The notes beneath the pieces were generated by a model. It had not been told where the DNA came from, made no database searches, and worked only from the letters and a program-made list of their open reading frames with translations. Positions 15,200 to 25,667 of a DNA stretch of 64,000 bases are shown here, one piece after another. Position 1 is the first letter of the stretch, and every line of letters begins with the position of its first letter. The translations under genes were made by a program, and so were the position numbers. This DNA is from Vishniacozyma victoriae (Eukaryota; Basidiomycota; Tremellomycetes; Tremellales; Bulleribasidiaceae), in NCBI GenBank assembly GCA_017654735.1, contig JADPYG010000001.1:682001-746000 (forward strand), read 5' to 3'.

Positions 15200-17628
15200 C
15201 TAGTCTAGATCGTCAAAAGCCCCTCCAATGACTTTATCGACCCTACCCCCCTTCCCCCCTCTCTTCTCTTCAATAATCTCCTTCTTCAAAGCCTTATACT
15301 CCCTCCGATCCTCCTGCCTCTCCTCATCATCCTCAGCCTCCTCTTTCTTGACTTTCCTCTTTCTCTCCCGTTTAAATTCCTCAACCATCCCAACTTCACC
15401 TCCTTCAGCTTGTTTCTTTTCCCATTCTTTTTGTTTCTTGATATCCCTCTTATCACGTCGATCTTCTTTACGGACTTTACGATCTTTTTGCTCTGACCAA
15501 GATTCTCTCATTTCGGCTTTAATCTTTCGTTTTGCTAGTGATGATTCTGAAGGAGGTGGGGCTGATTTCTTGGCTTCGAGAGCTTGGAGTCGGATCACTT
15601 CACGGGCTTTGGCAGCGTAGCTGAAATTGTCCCACTGATATCAGCACAACCCTACCGGGGAGTGGGGAACTCACGTCTACGTCGGCATCTTCCCACTCGA
15701 TATTCTCCACCTCTGGCCCGACATCGGCGACAGGTTCTGCAGGAGTAACTCCCTCTTCCACCTTGACTTCCTGCTCTTTCTTCAACTTCTTGGCCAACCT
15801 AGCATCCCTCTTTTTCTTCCAATCTCTAACCTCCGGCATGGCTGGTAATCGAAGCAACCCAAACCCAATGGCAATACTATGGAAATCGAGGTCGACTAAT
15901 CGAAATATAAAAGTGGCTTCATGTTTCGTATAAGCCCTTAGGGATGATACGAATGCTTTAGCCGCTTTATCGTGTAACTCTCTGTCGGTCTTTAAGATCG
16001 CTCGAATTGTATGTAACAGGTCGACAGCGTCATTGTCGAGTGAAGAATGAAGTGGGATAGGTTGTAATTCAGAATCGAGGTATTGTTCCCTAGCAAGTGG
16101 GATTCGCCTGACATTGAGGAATTCAATATATTCCTCTTCCCTCCCTGTACCCAATAACAGAATTGCTCGACCAAGTTTCCCAGCTCTAGCTGTCCTTCCT
16201 GCTCGATGAGAGAAAGTTTTCGGGTCGGTAGGTGGATCGTATTGAATGACAGTATCTATATCTGCGAAATCGACACCTCGGGCAGCTACGTCCGTACATA
16301 GCAATACTGCTGGGGTGAGGTGTGAAGCTGGAAAACTGATATATGAAGCTAAAGCGATTTCACGGACCCGGGGTGGTAGGTCACCGTGGAGTGAAGTGAA
16401 TGCGAAATTGGCCAACTCGGGTAGGCGGGATAGGATCTGGTTTATTAGCTTTGTCACTGTCACTGGGATGTTTGAGAGTGGACATACTCGATAGAAATAG
16501 TCGACTGCAGCTACTGTGGAGAAGTAGACAATGTATCGTGCTGATTCTCTTTGTTGGGATTCTCGACGTAAAAGCCTTGTAAGCTGTAATGTCTTTTCAG
16601 CATGCCGGCATACAAGCACAGTATTTGAAAGACTATAATCAGCGTCAAAACTCACACAGGTCAGCGGACTTACCCAGTAGGAGTTCTCCTCTCTACAACC
16701 TTCTCCCCAGTCCGTCGTTCATTGATATTCACCACAATCCTCACAGGATTCCTCAACCCAATTCCAACGATATCATCAACAGCATCAGTCATGGTCGCAG
16801 AGAACAAATGCGTTCTCCTCTGTTTGGGTAGATGCCTCATTATCCTCTCTACGTCTTTCCGATGATCAGGTGCTGATAACAACCTATCAGCCTCGTCCAG
16901 AATCAGATGTTCCAGCTCGTTGACTTTAACAATAGATAATCCGCGTGGAGAGAGGAGGAAAGAGGCGAGTCGACCAGGTGTTCCGATGATGATTTGAGGT
17001 GATTGCGAAGAGAAGGTTTCGTATAATGTCGGAGTACCTGATGTGACTAGCATTGGGAGTGGATAAGGTGCTGGTGGAGTCGGAGGGGGCGAGGTGGATG
17101 AGGAAGCTGCGTCTGGATCTTCTTCGGGAATGAGGGAGGATAGGAAGTGGTTGAATACCTCGTAGATTTGCTGAGCCAGCTCCCTGTTTGTCAGCCCTAT
17201 TTTATTATGATATGAGGATATAGACTGTAGACTGACCTGGTGGGAGCAATGACAACAGCCGCAATCTGACCTTTGCGGTAAGGGGTCTCACGTCGACACA
17301 ACCCCTCCAGGACGGGTAGGACGAAAGCCAGCGTCTTTCCAGATCCAGTTACCGCCTACTCGTCAGCTGAGCTCATATCTAACATATAAGTAAGATAGCT
17401 CACTTCGACAACACAATCCTTATGCTTCATAGCCTGTGGTATAGTCCCAGCTTGGACTTTCGTCATGGTCTCGAACCCCATTCCATCCACAACATCCCGG
17501 CTAATCCATCAGTGTACATCCCTTTCGCATGTATAAAAAGAGAGGGCTTACACCCAAGGAGTCAGAGGAGGCTGTAGAGCATCCCAAGAGGAGGTAGGCG
17601 GTTTAGCAGGTGCTTTTCCTTTCGACAT
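15200..17628 (-). CDS. SPB4: ATP-dependent rRNA helicase SPB4 (DDX55)
   Basis: SPB4 is a DEAD-box helicase that acts on 27S pre-rRNA in 60S subunit assembly in the nucleolus. Motifs in order: [14 protein letters not shown] (motif I), [14 protein letters not shown] (Ia), [11 protein letters not shown] (Ib), [10 protein letters not shown] (II), [10 protein letters not shown] (III), [38 protein letters not shown] (V, given in part), and [10 protein letters not shown] (VI). The C-terminal extension is long, lysine-rich and coiled ([16 protein letters not shown], later [17 protein letters not shown]), as in the DDX55 subgroup. An insert of Ser/Pro residues ([17 protein letters not shown]) lies between motifs Ia and Ib. 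The start [18 protein letters not shown] is the first ATG of the transcript and fits the short fungal N-terminus. Its 5' end is 132 bp from SCO1 (head-to-head). Confidence 0.92.
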
Positions 17629-17760
17629 TGTATATAGATATGAAATGATGGTTGAAAGTGGACTTGAAATTATTGATAGTTGGACCCTGAAAATAATCTT
17701 GATCTTGATCCTTGATTCCTCCACTTAATCTTCTTACCGATCATTTACTATACATACACC

Positions 17761-18804
17761 ATGAGCGCAATGAGAGTAGCAAGACAATTTAGGAGTTTAG
17801 GAATGGCTGCGGAGAGTCCATTATTACGATCTCGGGTTACACCCAATTTCACAGCGACTACACGCCGGACGTACGCTATGCAGTCTCAGGAGAAATTTAG
17901 ATCAAGATCGGCAGTTGGCGTGAGTACTTCTCGCACCCTCGATGTGTCAAGCTGATATCTAGCCATTTACATGGAAAGCTGCCTCTTTATTCATCGTAAC
18001 AGGAGTAGGACTTTACTTTTACTTTGAATCAGAGAAATCAAAAGTTACCGAAAGGCGAAGTACGTTCCCTCCCTTCCTTGCATTGAGGGCGATTACTGAT
18101 GAAAAAGACCAAGAACTATTATCGAAATCAATAGGAAAACCATCCATCGGAGGACCATTCAATCTAACAACTCAAGACTTTCAATCTTTCACGGAAAAGG
18201 ATTTACTTGGAAATTGGACATTGATTTACTTTGGATTCACGAATTGCCCCGATATTTGTCCTGAGGAATTGGATAAAATGGGTCAGGCTGTTGAGATGGT
18301 TGATTCTGCTAGGAAGGAGAGGGTCTTACCTATGTTTATCAGTGTAGATCCGGCTAGGGATGGGGTTAAGGAGGTCAAGAAATACATCATGGGTGAGTCA
18401 TCCCTTACATCTGGATACGAGAACGATAAATTCGGGGACATGACTGATGTCAGACTTCCACCCCAGGATGGTTGGGTTGACTGGGGATTACGAAAGTGTA
18501 AAGAGAGCTTGTAAATCATACAGAGTCTATTTCTCCACACCACCCGATGCGAAACCAACAGAAGATTATCTAGTGGATCATAGGTGAGTCCCCCTCCCCT
18601 CTCCAAGATCTCTTTCTACCATAGCACAAGGGGCTGACATCCAGTATTTTCTTCTACTTGATGGACCCACTTGGTCAATTCGTCGATGCATTCGGTAAAA
18701 ACACGACGGCGGATGAAGTAGCTACAAAGACCAAGGAAGCGATGGTAAAATGGGAGAAGGCTGGTGGGAATGCTGCTGCTGGTGTACCCGAGAAGCAGAC
18801 ATGA
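17761..18804 (+). CDS. SCO1: mitochondrial copper chaperone SCO1
   Basis: SCO1 delivers copper to the Cu-A site of cytochrome oxidase subunit 2 in the mitochondrial inner membrane. The N-terminus (about 1-50) is Arg/Ser-rich like a mitochondrial presequence. PFTWKAASLFIVTGVGLYFY is the single membrane anchor, followed by YFESEKSKVTERR. The thioredoxin-like domain has LIYFGFTNCPDICPEEL with the copper-binding CxxxC, then MFISVDPARDGVKEV, and the conserved His in DHSIFFYLMDPLGQFVDAFG. All copper ligands are therefore present. The piece between ...KKYIM and ACKSYRVYFSTPPDAKPTEDY is joined across a short intron that starts at GTGAGTCATCC (18393). The C-terminus is short (EKQT). Nothing unusual. 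Confidence 0.93.
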
Positions 18805-19103
18805 GGGATGGAAGGAATGTAGATCAAGTACTATAGCGCATTATCGTCATGCACACCACTTCTCCACTTTGCGGTATCGCATTTGCCACCTGAGCAGACG
18901 CGAACTTACATCATTTTATTGGACCGTTTTGCATACGCCCTCGCAGCACCATTCCTCGGCTCCCAACCCCGGCTCCCAACCCCCCTGATGCAAAGCATAT
19001 CCTGGTTGACACACCATAATCGATGCATTTGTCCTATCTTGCAACCCTCTCCTGAGTGGGGGACGGAATCAATTTCCCACTATCTTAATTCAAAGTGACG
19101 ATC

Positions 19104-20226
19104 ATGCATCCGCACAGTCACTGTACTCTATCAATCATCGCGATGGCAGAAGACAAGCCATGTACACTCACACTCCCAGATGGGACACATTACGATCTAA
19201 CATCGTTATCATCCGCTTCAGCAGATTATACAGCGGAAGTAGGGGAGACGAGCTATAAATTGAATATTTGCCGGAATGTAGTTTCAGAGATTTGGGGGGT
19301 GGATGATGCGGATAAAGTTGGGGGGTTTGTTAATCGGCCTAATGGGGATTACTCTTTAGGGTGAGTCTTATATTATCAATACGGAATGAGAGGTGTTTGG
19401 GTTACTGATCTGTAGACAAGTGAATACCACCCTATATGCTGCGCCTGGAACGAATGATCCTCTCTTGATTTATCAGAATGGATCAGCATGCCCGGCCCAA
19501 CCGGATAGCAAAGCGACTACCGTCATACGTGTATGCTCATCCTCCTATGACTGGGGTAGAAACTGATGTATAGTTCATATGCTCGCCGACCGATTTCCAC
19601 GCCGGTAAACCGGTACTCATCGCTACTGTACCTCCTATACAGGATGAAGGCTGTCAATTCTATTTCGAATGGCGTAGTCATGTCGCTTGTCCTACCAACC
19701 GAAAGTCGGAACTCGAGACAGGGCATTATATTGCTTTTGGATCCATGTAAGCTATTCTACCCCTCGGCAGAGGTGCAAGCTGATATATAGACTATTCATC
19801 GCTATCCTAACCTGGTTCCTTGGGCATACATTATACAATCGCTTCTTCCTTCAACGTCGCGGCAAAGATATCCTACCTCTACCAAGTTTCTCGAGATTCA
19901 AACTCCCTTCCCTCCCATCTCGCTCTGGCTCAAGCTCAACGGGTCAAAGTGGTCCCAAATGGGGTTCATGGCGCCGCAGCGCACGCTCTGGGTATTCTGG
20001 GATTAGAGCCGAGGAAGGGGATGAGCATGAAGGTTTCGCAGGCAGGTTCAGTTTAGATGATGATGATGAGGATTTGGATGATGGGCCTGATGAGATTCTG
20101 GGTGAGGACAGGGATGCTTGGCGCGATATACCCGGGAGGACTGATACTACTGGGACTGGAGCAGGGGTTGGTAATGGGAAAGGCAAGGGTAGAGTAGGTG
20201 TGCATCAAGGTCTTACGGATGTGTAG
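19104..20226 (+). CDS. MRH-domain type I membrane protein (ATG27 / mannose-6-phosphate-receptor-like)
   Basis: The lumenal part (about 15-185) contains paired Cys and the closing signature CQFYFEWRSHVACP, which is characteristic of mannose-6-phosphate receptor homology domains. One membrane span follows (ILFIAILTWFLGHTLYNRFF) and then a cytosolic tail with an acidic run (DDDDEDLDDGPDE) and a Gly-rich end. Fungal proteins of this shape include ATG27, needed for Atg9 vesicle traffic, and MRL1, a Golgi-vacuole sorting receptor; the sequence alone does not separate them. The start at 19104 gives a very short hydrophobic leader (CTLSIIAMA) that could act as a signal peptide; an alternative ATG at 19143 would remove it. 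Five exons with standard junctions. Confidence 0.75.
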
Positions 20227-20391
20227 CTTTAATATGCATGTACATAGTATAGAGTCCATAGAGGGCAGCGAGGGTGCCACTTTGCGGCGTTTGTGTTAAG
20301 TGGCAGCTTATTGGCTTGAGTTGCGATCGATCTACCTGTACCTATACTCTAGTACATATTCTATACAGCTCCTATAGCTACACAATTCACA

Positions 20392-22068
20392 ATGCTTAGG
20401 AACCTACGCCCACTCCTATCAAAGGGGGCTTCGACCTCTCGCCGCACACTAGCTTCAACTCCCGTTAGAGCCTTGGCCACACCAGCTATCGAGGGAAGGA
20501 GCTCGCCTGTACGCTCCCACTCTGTCGAGGAGTAAGTAGATTGTTTAGCTTCAGGTCATCTGCTGACGAGTAGGCTACATGGTATGAGCGCTGAGGAGAT
20601 CTTGAAAGAGGGTGGAGGAAGTAGGAAGGAAGCTTCGATGAGGCATTTCACTGGTATGCCCCCTTCTTGTTCCGAGATTTCCGATAATTCTGACGCGATA
20701 GTCAACTTTGGTCCTCAGCATCCCGCTGCTCATGGTGTGCTCCGATTAATCTTGGAGTTGAACGGAGAGGTGAGCTTAGCATCTCGAGCAAGCGCTCGAG
20801 CTGACTTTATAGGAAATCCTACGTGCCGATCCCCATATTGGACTTTTGCATCGAGGAACAGAAAAGCTTATCGAGTACAAGAACTATACTCAGGCATTAC
20901 CATACTTTGATCGACTGGATTACGTTTCCATGAGTGCGTTGCCCTACAAGCTAGAGAGGGGATGAGCTCATGACAGTGACGAACGAATTGTGTTACACCC
21001 TTGCTGTTGAAAAGCTATTAAACATCGAAGTTCCAGAGCGGGCAAAGTGGATCAGGACACTATTTGGAGAAATCACTCGAATCCTTAACCATTTGATGGC
21101 CGTCCTTACGCACGCAATGGGTATGTCTACTCATTACCATTAGTGTTTTGATCGCTGACTTGCAGATGTTGGTGCTCTAACACCCTTCTTGTGGGGTTTC
21201 GAAGAACGTGAAAAGCTCATGGAATTCTACGAACGAGTATCCGGAGCACGAATGCACGCCGCCTACGTCCGACCAGGAGGAGTCGCATTCGATCTGCCCC
21301 ACGGTCTACTTGATGATATCTTCAAATGGGCAACTCAATTCTCTTCAAGAGTAGATGAAATCGAGGAGGTCGTTACTGGAAATCGAATTTGGAAGGGACG
21401 AACAGTTGGTATTGGAAAGGTTACTGCTCAGGAGGCATTGGATTACAGTTTCTCTGGTGTCATGTTGAGGGGTAGTGGTGTTCCATTCGATATCAGAAAG
21501 GTTGCGCCTTATGATGCGTATGACCAGGTCGAGTTTGATGTCCCTGTTGGAAAGAACGGTGATTGTTGTGAGTCGATCTCTTTCCATTTCTATCGATAGA
21601 ACTGATCAGTAGACGATCGATACCTATGCCGAGTCCAGGAATTCCGAGAGTCTCTACGAATCATCGACCAGTGTTTGAACAAGATGCCAACCGGAGCCAT
21701 CAAGGTCGATGACCACAAGATCGTCCCACCCCCACGAGCATCCATGAAGGAATCCATGGAGTCCCTCATCCATCACTTCAAGGTATGTCCCCATCCCTCC
21801 TTTATGATGTGATTCTAACATTCAGATCTTCTCTGAAGGTTACTCTGTCCCACCAGGAGAAACCTACTCTGCGATCGAAGCTCCAAAGGGTGAGATGGGA
21901 GTCTACCTCGTTTCAGACGGTACCAACCGACCATACCGATGTAAGATCCGAGCACCTGGATTCGCACATTTGGCCGGATCAGATTTCATGATGAGGCATC
22001 ATTTCTTACCTGACGCCGTTGCTATTATCGGTACCATGGATCTCGTGTTTGGAGAGGTTGATCGGTAA
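20392..22068 (+). CDS. NUO49: NADH:ubiquinone oxidoreductase 49-kDa subunit (NDUFS2)
   Basis: This core complex I subunit sits in the matrix arm and helps form the ubiquinone site. A presequence rich in Arg/Ser ([20 protein letters not shown]) precedes the mature domain. [20 protein letters not shown] carries the conserved HPAAHG loop. After an intron the next exon gives [20 protein letters not shown], followed by [16 protein letters not shown]. Later blocks are [57 protein letters not shown] and [20 protein letters not shown]. The protein ends [12 protein letters not shown], the universal C-terminus of the family. All expected residues are present; length (about 480) is normal. Complex I in this species is therefore proton-pumping type, consistent with QCR9 and SCO1 nearby. 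Confidence 0.96.
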
Positions 22069-22296
22069 GCTCGGCCGCGAGGCCGTTGCTTTCGATGCTC
22101 GGGTTTAGTTGGACGGGGCTGTAGAGGATAGTGTATGATTATGATTGATGCATTGAATAAGATCTTTTTTCTACGCTAATCTACCGTATCGTATGGTGGT
22201 GTTAATTTGGAGGGTACCACTTTACACATTTGCTGAATTGAGCAGCAGTCGTCAATGAAACACCTGTCATTCTTTCTCACTGCTACTGCGATCAGC

Positions 22297-24025
22297 TCAG
22301 CCCCGGTCATTTGCTTCTGGAGAACATACAAGCTCATCATCAACATGCGTTATCCGCTTTTCCACATGAACACCATCAAGTACTAAACCCAAATACTCGG
22401 CTGTAAAAACCCTTAGGATCCGATTCCAACGTCTCATAGCTGGTATTGAAAGGACACTTGCGTCGTCCTTTTGATCAGCTTCTCTCGTCCTCATTCAAGA
22501 TAGTAAGAGGTGAAAATAGTGACTCACTCCCAGGGTGTGCCAGACTTGTGGAAAGGGGTTTGAAATTACATGTAGGACCGAGACGCCTTTGTGGACGAAC
22601 TGATATCAGCTCTTGATTGTCGCAGTCTGTCGCAGAAGAGGGAGGCTGAAAGCCGGGAGACGAATGGAGCATGAAGAGAATAGAAGAATGAAGAAAAGGG
22701 CAAGAATGGAGAAAAGGGCAAGAATGAGGAAAAGGGCAAGAATGAAAGAAGGGACATACCGGTAAATGATCATCCCCAATCATCCCAGGCCTCATTCTCA
22801 ATTTCTGAAACCATTCATCCTCTCCCTTTTCCACCTCGACTAGACCTTCCTCACGTAATCTTCGATCCACACCAGCCATTTCATCAAATAACCAATCCGT
22901 CTCTCTATAATAAGAATGTAACCTCGAATGTGAATTCCCCAGAAGATCAAGTAAGATGAAATGATCGATGGTCTCGATATACGTTGATATAGGATCATAA
23001 CGTCTTTTCCCCAAGTCCGGTTCTGGGTAGGTATCCTGCCATAATTGGGATAGGTGACGGGCACCATAGATTGAATCTGTATCTGTCCAATCGTGAAATG
23101 CTTCTTCTCCATCTAGGAATAAAATAGTCAAGGTGGTATCTGAACTTTCTTCCTCGTCGAATCCGTCCCGTAAGATACCTTGTTGAGAGGTTACTCTGTC
23201 GTGTCGGGCTTTGAGGAGGGGAGTGAGTGATTCTGCTAGATCGAGGAGCATTGCGCAGGGAGCTGCAGAGTCTGTTGCTCCTACGAACTGATTGTTAGCT
23301 GCGTTCGCGAGAAGCGAGAGCGAGCGTAACACCTCGAGCGAGAACGGGTCATTTGCTCGAGAGGGGAGAATAATGAGATACTTGAGGACAGTCACAGAGA
23401 TGGCGAGGAAGGGACCGAGGGAGAGGACACCACAAAGGTGGATTTGTTAGGAGACCGGACATACCTGATTCTGAGGGAAATTAGGAAACCATTTAGAATC
23501 ATAATGAGCAGTTAAAACTACCCGTCTCGAGGCAGTCGGATCGAAAGTATAAATAAGATTCGTAAAAGTAACATCTCCAATCGGGGTTGGATCAGTGAAT
23601 GTATTCTATCATCAGCCTCTCCCAAACACATGTGAAGTATGGAGGGAGGGAAGGTACTTTCTCTTCGTGCCATCCTAGATTTGTGAATATTGAGGATATA
23701 TAATTCTGAACGAGAGTACTACCTATCAGCTCTTTTACAATTCTGATAATCTTAGCTAACCTATTTTCTGAACCAGCTACCGATCAGTTACATTCTAGTT
23801 TAGGAGAAAGGACGTACCAGCTCTGGGAATTAATAGCCTCCCTAAATGCCCGTCATCTACGTTCTCCCATTGTGCTGGACCTAAGTTTGAGAGAGTAGAG
23901 AGGGAGGACGTATCGAATTTTTGAAAATCGCGGCGGTTTTCTTTTACTTGATGACCGACAACTAGGTCTATTGCGAGGAAGAGGACGAAGATGGGGAAAT
24001 AGGTGGTGAGGTGGAGGTACTTCAT
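22297..24025 (-). CDS. glutaminyl-peptide cyclotransferase-like M28 protein
   Basis: Glutaminyl cyclases convert N-terminal Gln of peptides to pyroglutamate; they are zinc enzymes with the M28 peptidase fold acting in the secretory path. The N-terminus MKYLHLTTYFPIFVLFLAID is a signal peptide or anchor. Metal and active-site blocks are present: RRVVLTAHYDSKWFP, FVGATDSAAPCAMLLDLAE (zinc Asp), TILFLDGEEAFHDW (Glu pair), FILLDLLG (Asp) and PFPQVWHTLGDD (zinc His). GDDHLP joins FVHKGVSVLHVI across a 160-nt intron (22600-22759), three times the usual length because it contains an 18-bp minisatellite. The final exon ends SPEANDRG. At least seven exons. Catalytic residues are intact, so activity is likely. 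Confidence 0.88.
22686..22753. repeat. 18-bp minisatellite inside an intron
   Basis: About 3.8 units of GAATGAAGAAAAGGGCAA, with one or two changes per unit, lie at 22686-22703, 22704-22721, 22722-22739 and a partial copy to 22753. On the coding (minus) strand the units are pyrimidine-rich. They begin a few bases after the donor of the glutaminyl cyclase intron 22600-22759. In the read-through frame they would encode repeated SCPFLH hexapeptides. Confidence 0.92.
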
Positions 24026-24406
24026 CTCCGTATACGACTACTTATGTATGGCATCGGTCTGCCGTCTGGGGCTGAAGGTCGACGGGCTCGCCTTTATTCT
24101 AGAGGTCTATGGAGATGGAGAAGGGAGAAGACGAGAAGACAGGGTCAGTGAGAAGTGTGGTCCATTTCAGTCGAGCGGAGGCTTGGCATTTCTCAGACGT
24201 ATGGTATGGCCTATACTGTTTCCCAGTGCTCTAATATACGATATTCGGCGTATGGGGTCAGTGGATCTAATACTCTATGGATACGGCACGTTGCACATTG
24301 GTGAATTAATCAGAATCACGAGGTAAAGTCATGCATAGTGACTAGATCTCGATATGCGCCAAACCTCCTCCTCCTGCCCATCCATTACCACTAGTCCACC
24401 AGCACT
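24026..24406. other. intergenic region upstream of the glutaminyl cyclase gene
   Basis: This gap lies between the QCR9 stop and the cyclase start, both on the minus strand. It should hold the 3' untranslated region of QCR9 and the promoter of the cyclase gene. I see no coding exon, repeat or RNA gene. Confidence 0.5.
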
Positions 24407-25113
24407 CTACTCTTCAACAGCTTCGGTGTACTTTGCACGGATGTCCTTCCATTGTTTCTGATTGTCAGCAATTGCTTGGGGATATGTGATTGGGCTAAGG
24501 GTCGGGAATGAGGGAACGATCGAGTCGGGTCTTAGGGAAGAGAATGTTGACCAGAAGCCAACTTCATCCTGCGTATTCCACTGTACTGATAATTCTTAGG
24601 CATTGTAGGTATACTCTGACCCCATCCACAAGGAACAACATGTCCCACAGTCCTCGACTGACGATAACTAAAGAGAATTCAAAACACTTACACCCTTGTT
24701 GTGGTAATCCCAGTAAGCAGTTGTAGCTAGATCGAATCCGATAGAGAAAGAGAAAGCGCTGAGGAAGACGGTAGTGACAAAGATTGAGTTTCGCTTGAAT
24801 AGCGTCGAGTAGATTGGCTGTGGTTGAAAGCGGTGGTTTATTTCAGGTGAGGCGATTTCCGGAGAGAATGTCGTAGAGCGTCACATTCATTTTGTTAGTG
24901 ATATTGGAGGTGAATTTCCGATTCGTCGTAGAGCACAAGGGTTGAGGAGGGGTATGATCGGATCACGTATATGGTAGATCATGAATAGGGTGGGTTGATA
25001 GGTATATATCGGACAGGTCGGAGGAAATCGCGGATAGGCAGAGTAAAGAGAAAGGCGATGGTAAGTGTACTTTTCTCTCTTTTCCATGTTGAAATAGTAC
25101 TCACGGAAGCCAT
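24407..25113 (-). CDS. QCR9: cytochrome bc1 complex subunit 9
   Basis: QCR9 is a small single-span subunit of complex III in the mitochondrial inner membrane. Three exons join to give MASPIYSTLFKRNSIFVTTV and then FLSAFSFSIGFDLATTAYWD, YHNKG and KQWKDIRAKYTEAVEE, about 60 residues, the normal length. The YSTLFKRNSIFV, FD-A-T--YWD and KQWKDIR positions match the family closely. The first intron follows codon 3 (MAS) and is about 280 nt; the second is 234 nt (24458-24691). Both are far longer than the 45-60 nt normal here, so only a fifth to a quarter of the gene is coding. I searched both introns for C/D box pairs and found none convincing. Confidence 0.9.
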
Positions 25114-25667
25114 CCTGTCCTTGAACTTATGCTATTGAGTAGATGTAGTGTGGGATATGAATGTAGACTTGAACTAACGAGTATACTAACCAATGATCAC
25201 TGCCGTTTTCGTGCACCTATACCTAAAGGGGAGGAGCAGATAAATAAAGGGGGGCAATCAGGGTCTCAACCCCTATCGAGAGCCAACGGTGTCATCCAAC
25301 CTACCTGTATACATACCAACTTCACTTCATTCATATCTATCACTCACCCGTACAACTGGAGCAAGCATACACTTGTATCAGTCTAGTAGGGACGATTATT
25401 GTGAACAATCACGCTATCCGAAGCTGGGACATCGGATCGATAATTACAAACAACATCCGAGCTCGACCTGTTGTAGTCAGGATAACATCACGCGCCTAGA
25501 CATTACGGTCTCATCTACATCTCGACTCCTGATATCGCACTCGCATCGTAATACTACTTCACTCGTACTGGTGTACTGTCAGATTACCGGGCTATCACGA
25601 CGTAATCACGAAAGGATACTGCTACTTGTTTGGTCTAGATCTAAAGGCAGACTAAGGAGTAGACAAT
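25114..25667. promoter_or_regulatory. divergent promoter region QCR9 / RTS1
   Basis: About 550 bp between the two start codons must hold both promoters and the RTS1 5' leader. No clear TATA box or repeat was seen. An open frame runs through the right half in the frame that would join best to RTS1, which leaves the true RTS1 start in doubt. Confidence 0.4.

Noticed and set aside
22560..22760. Read-through reading frame with repeated SCPFLH hexapeptides in the cyclase gene
   Set aside because: GDDHLP joins FVHKGVSVLHVI only if this segment is removed, and both splice sites are ideal.
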